Shown here: piece after piece, positions 57,735-64,000 of the stretch
Layout: the number at the start of each line of letters is the position of its first letter
Position numbering within the stretch: position 1 is the stretch's first letter
NCBI GenBank assembly: GCA_031261485.1
Contig: JAISJO010000091.1
Coordinates: 62,001 to 126,000 of the forward strand
DNA from: Propionibacteriaceae bacterium
GTDB lineage: Bacteria > Actinomycetota > Actinomycetes > Propionibacteriales > Propionibacteriaceae
Direction: 5' to 3'
Length of the DNA: 64,000 nucleotides
The notes under the pieces: model-generated
Told to the model about the DNA's origin: nothing
What the model saw: the letters and a program-made list of their open reading frames with translations, nothing else
The model's database searches: none
Made by a program: the position numbers and the translations under genes

Positions 57735-59984
57735 TCACGCTTCCCTGTTCACGCAAGCTAGGACGTCCCCGAGTCCCAACCACCACTGGTCGAGCGGGCG
57801 CTGGTGCTCCTGGTCGGTGGAGGCCATCGCGGTCGCCATGTCCGTGAATCCGATGCCTTCGGGCCCTGACCCCACGCACGTGACCGCCCGTGAATGCGAT
57901 TCCATCTCAACGGCGAGCCTCGTCATGGCGGCGTCCACAAAACGGGTGGCCAGTAGCCGGTCGGCAGGGGTGGGGGAGCCACCCTGTTGGATATGGCCAA
58001 TGACCATCGTGCGTGTGTCGTAGCGCCCGTGGCCTTCTTCGTCCATCATCCTCGCCAACCCATCAGTGGTGTAATTGGCGTTGGCGTTCTCGTTGCGGAC
58101 GGCTAGGAACAATTTACGTCCCTGAGTGTCGAAGGAATGGTTCGCCCACTCGATATCTTGTCTCAGTTTGTCGAGGGTAATACCTGTTTCATTGAGGTAA
58201 ATCTGCTCCGCGCCCGACGCCAACCCGCCCATGAGCGTGAGGTATCCACAATCTCGCCCCATCGTCTCAATGACAAAGCATCGATGACTCGCAGAGGCCG
58301 ACATCTTGATCTTGTCGAGGCAGTCCACGACAACGTTGAGTGCTGTGTCCGCGCCGACAGTCAGGGCCGTGCCTGGTAGGTTATTGTCAATTGTCGCAGG
58401 GACGCACACGATGGGGACCTGGAGGGCCGGGTACCTCCCCCGTTCCGCCAGCATCAACTGGACGCCCTGGTAAGCCGACCAGCCGCCAATGACCAATAAC
58501 CCCTCAATCTGATTGTCTTCCAGGCTGCGGGAGATGGAGTACAACTCCTCTACCTCGGGGACGTGGCGCCTCGTCCCGAGCACGGCCCCGCCCTCCTGGT
58601 TCCACCCGTCCACGTCTTTCCAGGTCAGCTCTGACATTGTTCCATGGGCGAGGCCAACGAATCCGTCACGGATGCCCATAACCGAGAACCCGCGCGAAAT
58701 ACCTAGCCAGGTCGCAGTTTTCACCGCCGTGTTCATCCCGGGAGCCAGCGCGCCCGCGTGCAAGATACCAATTCGGCGGGCATTGGGGGCGGCGGTCACT
58801 CGCTGAGGGGCGGACAGTTCGGTGAAGACGCGAGTGAAATCCTCAAACTCGCATCCACGCAGTTCGACGGCTCGGTTATACTCCCCGGCCTGGATGATCG
58901 TGGGAACGGATCGAGTGTCGGCCACGGCCTGGACCAGTGGCACGTCGATGGCCTGCTGGCCCTTGAACCCGAAGACCGGGCCAGGGGCGTCGGGGGCCGC
59001 GGTCAGAACATGACATGTTGCCGCGTACCCGAGCCAGGTGGAGGCCCAGCGGTCGTACGCCGACGGGGTGCCGCCACGCTGCACATGCCCGAGGATGGTC
59101 ACCCGTGCGTCTTCGTGCAGTTTCTCCTCAATCGCGCGACAGACGTAGTCAGCGCTGATATCCGCACCATCGCGGGTCGTCGCACCTTCGGCGAGAATGA
59201 CGATGGAGTCCTTGCGGCCCGCCTCACGGGAACGGTGAAGTTGCGCGCACATGGCGTCCTCCCAGCCGTCAGCCGGGGGCAGTTCGGGCACGAGGACGTA
59301 ATCGCATCCGCCCGAGATGGCAGCGGCCAAAGCGAGGTACCCACAGTGGCGGCCCATGACCTCGACAACGAAGCAGCGTTGATGGCTCGCGGCAGTTGAA
59401 GCAATGGCATCAATGGCATCCTGGATGCGGTGCAGAGCCGAGTCCACACCGATAGTCATATCAGTCCCAACAAGGTCATTGTCTATGGAGCCGACCATCC
59501 CCGCGAAGATGAGGTGCGGGTGCGCGTCGGCCAGTTCCTGAGTTATCTCACCCTGGGCGACCAGCTCTTCCATGAGGGAGGCCCACTCTTCCGAAAAGGC
59601 ATTGAGCCCTGTCAAAGACCCATCGCCGCCAATGACAACCAGTCGGTCGATACCATTGCTCACGAGGTTTCTGGCCGCTTTCAGCCGTCCTGCGCGTTCC
59701 CGAAACTCGGCGGACCGGAAAGTACCAATAACAGTGCCCCCACGGTTGAGGATGCTCGACACATCCTCCCAGACCATCTCCCGAATGGAGTCGTCCCCGT
59801 CGATCATCCCCTGGTACCCCTCGGCAATCGCGTAAGGCGTGGCCCCCGCGAACAGCGCCGTACGCGCAACAGCCCGCAGCGCCGCATTCATGCCCTGAGC
59901 ATCCCCGCCCCCGGTCATGACGCCGATCTTCACCCCCCGTCCCAATCCCGCAATCTGGTCAGGAGTCAGTGCTAATGGTCGCAT
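57735..59984 (-). CDS. 6-phosphofructokinase, double-length (eukaryotic-type, two tandem PFK domains)
   Basis: N-half: GVMTGGGDAQGMNAALRA, GGDGSLTGLNAF, GSIDNDLVGTDMTIG. C-half: GILHAGALAPGMNTAVKT, VIGGWSAYQGV, TIDNNLPGTALTVG. 750 aa from ATG at 59984. Confidence 0.92.
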   Translation of the reverse strand: MRPLALTPDQIAGLGRGVKIGVMTGGGDAQGMNAALRAVARTALFAGATPYAIAEGYQGMIDGDDSIREMVWEDVSSILNRGGTVIGTFRSAEFRERAGRLKAARNLVSNGIDRLVVIGGDGSLTGLNAFSEEWASLMEELVAQGEITQELADAHPHLIFAGMVGSIDNDLVGTDMTIGVDSALHRIQDAIDAIASTAASHQRCFVVEVMGRHCGYLALAAAISGGCDYVLVPELPPADGWEDAMCAQLHRSREAGRKDSIVILAEGATTRDGADISADYVCRAIEEKLHEDARVTILGHVQRGGTPSAYDRWASTWLGYAATCHVLTAAPDAPGPVFGFKGQQAIDVPLVQAVADTRSVPTIIQAGEYNRAVELRGCEFEDFTRVFTELSAPQRVTAAPNARRIGILHAGALAPGMNTAVKTATWLGISRGFSVMGIRDGFVGLAHGTMSELTWKDVDGWNQEGGAVLGTRRHVPEVEELYSISRSLEDNQIEGLLVIGGWSAYQGVQLMLAERGRYPALQVPIVCVPATIDNNLPGTALTVGADTALNVVVDCLDKIKMSASASHRCFVIETMGRDCGYLTLMGGLASGAEQIYLNETGITLDKLRQDIEWANHSFDTQGRKLFLAVRNENANANYTTDGLARMMDEEGHGRYDTRTMVIGHIQQGGSPTPADRLLATRFVDAAMTRLAVEMESHSRAVTCVGSGPEGIGFTDMATAMASTDQEHQRPLDQWWLGLGDVLACVNREA

Positions 59985-60158
59985 GGTTCCATCATAGGGC
60001 GCGTGGTACTGGTTGCACGGAGTAGGCGCCCCCCAGAAACCCTCAGTCATCCTCCAACAAGAAGTCCGGGATGCGCCGAGAAACAATGCTTCCACTTGGA
60101 TGTTCAGCCGACTTACTTGGTGAGTACGTTCAGCGGCTCCGCGATTCCCAGGAGAGTG

Positions 60159-60217
60159 GTAAATACACTTACCAGAATTGGCCAATTTGGGGATTCTGGA
60201 AAGTATATTTACCAGAA
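60159..60217. repeat. Inverted/direct repeat cluster in the intergenic region upstream of the PFK gene
   Basis: aaatacacttaccagaat (60161-60178) vs attctggaaagtatattt (60193-60210), 16/18 complementary; ttaccagaat recurs at 60209-60218. Confidence 0.8.
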
Positions 60218-60297
60218 TCGCCGCAGCGGCCGAATGGACGCGCCCTTGGGGTGGTCCGAGAGCGACGAAGCCGCTCTCAGTTCCTAGGAGCCCATCC

Positions 60298-61287
60298 TTA
60301 CCCTAGGCTCTTGAGGCTGGAGAGCAGGCTTTCAGCGGTGATCTTCTGGACGGGGCTGCCGTGGGCCACGTCAGATTGAAGGTTGAAGTTCACTTGCTGG
60401 CCGTTGACGAAGATGGTGGGCGTGCCCTTCACCTCGGCGGCGACTCCTTCTTGCTCCATCTCGGTGACCGCAGCCATTGTCGCCTTGGCGTCGTAGCATG
60501 TCTGGAATTGGGCGAGACTGGCACCGGTGATCCCTGCTTGGCTAGCGAAAGTGTCGCGCAGTTGTGCGTCGGTGTACCCCACACCCTCCTGAGGTTGGTT
60601 GGCGAAGATTGCCGAGTGATAGTCCCAGAAGCGGCCAACCTCGTTGGCGCAGAGGGCACCAACAGACGCGCGCGCCGACGAATCGTTCTTGATGAGTTGA
60701 TCACCAATGATCGTCCGAAGATGAATACGCAGGTCGATGTCGCCGGACTCGCTCAACGAATGGAGCGCTTCGCCATAGATATCCTCTAGGCGCTCGCACC
60801 ATGGGCATTGGTAATCAGTATGAATCTCCACGATGATCGCGCCGTCTTCTACCTTGTCAGGGTTCACTGCGACGTAGTTTTGGAAGTAGGTCAGCGCAGG
60901 TGCAGCAGCGGTGGTCTCGCTGCCGGAAGAGGCGGACGTTGTCTCGACAGCGGGAGGTTGGGTGCCGCCTGCCGGGAGACCGCGCATGACGACTACGAGC
61001 AATGCGATGAGAAGCCCCAGGGCGATTGCACCCACAATGACCAGCGTGAGCGACAGAGTGCGGATGGTCGAGTCGCGTGGGTCGCGCGGCGCATTGGGGT
61101 AAACCTGCACCGCGGTTGTCAAAGTCTCCGACCCGCCGCCCGATGAGTCGGAAGGAGGTGTCGGTGTGCCGGATGTCGAGGACTCCGCCGTTTCCGTCTC
61201 AGGCTCGTGACTATCAGACAGGTCTCGTGATACCGCTTTCGCTTCGTTGGACTTGGCCGCTACCTGCGACCTCTTTACCTTCGCCAT
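60298..61287 (-). CDS. Membrane-anchored DsbA-like thioredoxin-fold protein
   Basis: TM segment then VEIHTDYQCPWCERLEDIYGEAL (CPWC) and VKGTPTIFVNGQQV. Confidence 0.9.
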   Translation of the reverse strand: MAKVKRSQVAAKSNEAKAVSRDLSDSHEPETETAESSTSGTPTPPSDSSGGGSETLTTAVQVYPNAPRDPRDSTIRTLSLTLVIVGAIALGLLIALLVVVMRGLPAGGTQPPAVETTSASSGSETTAAAPALTYFQNYVAVNPDKVEDGAIIVEIHTDYQCPWCERLEDIYGEALHSLSESGDIDLRIHLRTIIGDQLIKNDSSARASVGALCANEVGRFWDYHSAIFANQPQEGVGYTDAQLRDTFASQAGITGASLAQFQTCYDAKATMAAVTEMEQEGVAAEVKGTPTIFVNGQQVNFNLQSDVAHGSPVQKITAESLLSSLKSLG

Positions 61288-61351
61288 GGCTCTCCCTTGT
61301 GACACACCAACGGTACCAGTTGGTCTCTAGGCTGTGCTGGGAGCACGGGTT

Positions 61352-61660
61352 TCACGCATTGGGCGGACGGCCCGGACGCCTCAACGGCGGCAGGTTCTTG
61401 GGGGCGCGACCTGCCTTGTGCAGGGCCTCCCGCAGCAGTATCTCAATCTGCGCGTTGACAGAACGGTTGTCGTCCGCAGCCCAACGGGCGAGCGCCTTGT
61501 ACACCTGCGGGTCCAGTCGCAAGAGCATGGACTTGCGCCCCTCATCCGCTGGCGCAGACACCTCGTCAACTCCGGCAACCGCTTGGTCATCCACGACAGG
61601 CGTACGAGGAAGGCCCCCGGAGGAGCCTCCCTCAAGCGAAGCGTTACCGCTTGTCATCAT
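61352..61660 (-). CDS. Arc/RHH-type DNA-binding protein
   Basis: [36 protein letters not shown]; overlaps the SPFH gene by 4 nt. Confidence 0.85.
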   Translation of the reverse strand: MMTSGNASLEGGSSGGLPRTPVVDDQAVAGVDEVSAPADEGRKSMLLRLDPQVYKALARWAADDNRSVNAQIEILLREALHKAGRAPKNLPPLRRPGRPPNA

Positions 61661-62616
61661 GTGTAAAGCGAACCTGTGTTGATGGTGGGAGTGGCCCGCG
61701 AATCCGAGCACAACACGACGAGCAGGTTGGATACCATGGCCGCTTTGCGTTCCTCGTCGAGGTGCACGATCTCGTCGTCCTCCAACCGGGCCAGGGCCGA
61801 CTCGACCATGGTGACCGCACCTTCGACGATCTTGGCACGGGCGGCGAGAATGGCCTCGGCCTGCTGACGTTGGAGCATCGCGGAGGCGATTTCTGGGGAG
61901 TACGACAGGGACGAAATGCGGGTCTCGACGATGGACACCCCGGCCACCTTGATGCGCTCGCTGACTTCCCGCTCCAGCTCAGCAGCAACAATGTCAGTGG
62001 AGCCCCGTAGAGTCGCCTCCCCTTCATCGCCGTTGTCGTAAGGATGGATGGTGGCAACGTGGCGCAGAGCAGCCTCGGACTGGACATGCACGAACTCCTC
62101 GTACTTTTCCACGGCGAACTTGGCCTCGGCCGTGTCGGCGACCTGCCACACAACGATTGCAGCAATCATGATCGGGTTGCCGCGCGCGTCGTTGACCTTG
62201 ATTTCGCGGGTCTCGAAGTTGCGGACCTTCACCGAGACCTTTGCCCTGCTTGTGAGGGGGTACGTCATGCGCAGGCCAGTCTTGCGGATCGTGCCGATGT
62301 ACGACCCGAAGAACTGGACAACTTTGGTGTCGCCGGGAGCGACAATGGCCAACCCGCTAGCCAGCAGCATGTCAACGACGAAGATGGCGAAGGCGGCCCA
62401 GAAGAGTGGGGGAGGCGCGTCGGGGTTTGGAGCGTCGACAACGACTTGAATCATCCACCATACGTCGACGGCAGCAATGATGAGGACCACGAGTAGGGCA
62501 ATCAGGCCTGAGACGGTCGGCGCGGCCTTCTCTGAAATGATCTTCTTGGGGACGGGCACCTGAGAGGGCGCAATCTGGACGGCTGGACCTGGCGACGTGG
62601 GCGATGTGGCAGACAT
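61657..62616 (-). CDS. SPFH-domain (stomatin/prohibitin-like) protein
   Basis: [25 protein letters not shown]...[20 protein letters not shown]...[49 protein letters not shown]. Confidence 0.93.
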   Translation of the reverse strand: MSATSPTSPGPAVQIAPSQVPVPKKIISEKAAPTVSGLIALLVVLIIAAVDVWWMIQVVVDAPNPDAPPPLFWAAFAIFVVDMLLASGLAIVAPGDTKVVQFFGSYIGTIRKTGLRMTYPLTSRAKVSVKVRNFETREIKVNDARGNPIMIAAIVVWQVADTAEAKFAVEKYEEFVHVQSEAALRHVATIHPYDNGDEGEATLRGSTDIVAAELEREVSERIKVAGVSIVETRISSLSYSPEIASAMLQRQQAEAILAARAKIVEGAVTMVESALARLEDDEIVHLDEERKAAMVSNLLVVLCSDSRATPTINTGSLYT

Positions 62617-62664
62617 GGGGCTCCTTCCTGAACCTGATATCAGGATATCACATTTCTGGAGGCA

Positions 62665-62867
62665 CTAGGGAACCACTGACTGGGGCATCCTGTCATTCTG
62701 CGCGAAGTCGCGCAAGCGATTGAGCCGATAGACTCGAAGCTCGCTTCGTGTCCGAGGCGATTGAAGCTTGTTGCAGGCGCGACAGCTCCGAACAGAATCC
62801 ATCTGACAGACGTAGATTCTGCGACTTCGCGCAGAATGACGATAGGCGTTAATCAGCGCTTCCCCAG
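62665..62867. repeat. Best-preserved copy of the GTCATTCTGCGCGAAGTCGC/CTAGGGAA repeat family
   Basis: Perfect 20-bp inverted repeat 62692-62711 / 62821-62840, inside a second imperfect outer pair ctagggaaccactga (62665) / tcagcgcttccccag (62867). Confidence 0.9.
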
Positions 62868-63051
62868 GGCGGAATAGTGGGCACCAACTCGTCGCCCTGT
62901 TGCTCCTCGAAGAATCCGTCCGGCCGTGGCAACTCAAACTCTCCCGTTTCGTAACAATTCGGGAACAACTATCCTCTCGACACGCGATTTTGCGCTGTGG
63001 CAAGGGCACACTCGGCTAAGGTTGTCAGGGATACGTCGTCCTAGGAGAGCC

Positions 63052-63708
63052 ATGAACCCCATCACCGTCCCCATGCGTACAAAGGGACTGAAACTCATGG
63101 CGGCCTTGCATGCGACACTGTCCGTTCTCTTCTTGGGCGTGGCAGGCTGTTCCCTGTGGCTGTTCATCCTAGAGATCGTCCAGTGGGGTGAGCCTGGTGA
63201 TTGGCTCGGCAACAGCCAGATTCTGTGGATAATCCGTGGCGTGCTGCTCTTCCTTCTCATGATCGTGGGGGTCATCGCATGCTTCGTCACCGTTCCCACA
63301 CTGGTGTGGGTGCTGTCCACACTCGGGCGTGGAGAGACGACTGGCCTCATCATCAGTGAGGACGGACTCGACATTCGCGTGGACCCGTTCACCCGCCGTA
63401 TCGGCTTGATCCCCTGGTCCGAAATCGCGTTCATCGAGTACAAACCCATGACAGCGGGCTACTCAATGCACATCCACTTCGTCCATCCCGAAAAGTACGC
63501 CGTTCAATCGCGCACCCTCGACCCCGTCGTTGGTCCCGTCGGCCTATTCCGCCAAGGTCGAGACGGTTTGGCCAGGACTGGGCTGCCCTTGTACACAGCA
63601 TTGTTCGAGTCCCCCGACGCACAATTGTGCGCCTCCATGGCCGAAGTCTCTCGCGGACGTACAGCCACGCGGCAAATCGGCCTGTCCCAGCCCTGGGATT
63701 TGCAGTAA
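63052..63708 (+). CDS. Uncharacterised membrane protein (PH-like C-terminal region)
   Basis: Two TM segments then GLIISEDGLDIRVDPFTRRIGLIPWSEIAFIEYKP. Confidence 0.65.
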   Translation: MNPITVPMRTKGLKLMAALHATLSVLFLGVAGCSLWLFILEIVQWGEPGDWLGNSQILWIIRGVLLFLLMIVGVIACFVTVPTLVWVLSTLGRGETTGLIISEDGLDIRVDPFTRRIGLIPWSEIAFIEYKPMTAGYSMHIHFVHPEKYAVQSRTLDPVVGPVGLFRQGRDGLARTGLPLYTALFESPDAQLCASMAEVSRGRTATRQIGLSQPWDLQ

Positions 63709-63787
63709 GTAAGGACCGTGTTCGGCGGACGTGGCCTTCATCCCAGTCCCCTCTACCTGTCGTTTCGGGATGTTCCAGGAGTCCGAC

Positions 63788-63848
63788 TTACCGTTTGGTC
63801 GGGTATTCACTTACGGTTTGGTCGGCACTGGAGTTACGGTTTGGTCGG
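63788..63848. repeat. Three-unit 23-bp-period array (TTAC[C/G]GTTTGGTCGG)
   Basis: Units at 63788-63802, 63811-63825, 63834-63848. Confidence 0.92.
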
Positions 63849-63855
63849 GTTGGGG

Positions 63856-63994
63856 AACTTTGGCCTACTCCGCGCCTCATCACGACTCAACGACGGCCTA
63901 GGCTCAAAGTTGGCCCGAAAACAGCCCCAGAATCGGCTGACTTTGTACCAACTCCGAACCGGTACCTCGAATCTCCGCTCTTACGGCCAAAGTT
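63856..63994. repeat. 139-bp element, copy 3
   Basis: aactttggcc...ggccaaagtt; ungapped alignment to copies 1 and 2. Confidence 0.85.
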
Positions 63995-64000
63995 GGACAG

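Noticed and set aside
1-64000. CRISPR array or cas genes
   Set aside because: The regularly spaced repeats found have only three units with 8-bp spacers; no cas-like ORFs.
1-64000. Intact insertion sequence or prophage
   Set aside because: No transposase, integrase or phage structural ORF is recognisable in the six-frame track; only candidate ends and relics.

Overview
This is a chromosomal segment from a high-GC actinobacterium, probably Actinomycetaceae-like (inferred from gene content only). Most of it is housekeeping and metabolic: pgi, dnaB, class I fumarase, alr, hemH, tpx, gltA, polyphosphate glucokinase, ileS, a double-length 6-phosphofructokinase, mntH, fused msrAB, an Rpf-like factor and one tRNA-Arg. 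The accessory region is ~9.13-15.35 kb, just after pgi. It holds a HigBA-like toxin-antitoxin (TA) pair, a ~1175-aa SIR2-domain protein resembling anti-phage sirtuin effectors, a MazEF-like pair and a ParDE-like pair. Two relics mark its left side: a ParE C-terminal remnant, and a diverged copy of the last ~32 codons of the DHHW acyltransferase gene whose intact copy lies at the right edge. I also found three kinds of non-coding repeat: (a) a 139-bp element in three ungapped copies with inverted termini GGCCAAAGTT/AACTTTGGCC; (b) a family with a perfect 20-bp inverted repeat (GTCATTCTGCGCGAAGTCGC) and outer ends CTAGGGAACCACTGA, where two copies supply the TAG stop of the adjacent gene; (c) two unrelated three-unit arrays with the same 23-bp period. 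A cluster of DnaA boxes lies upstream of dnaB. Three paralogous LRV-domain membrane proteins have different extracellular parts. No database search was run; family names come from motifs recognised by eye.
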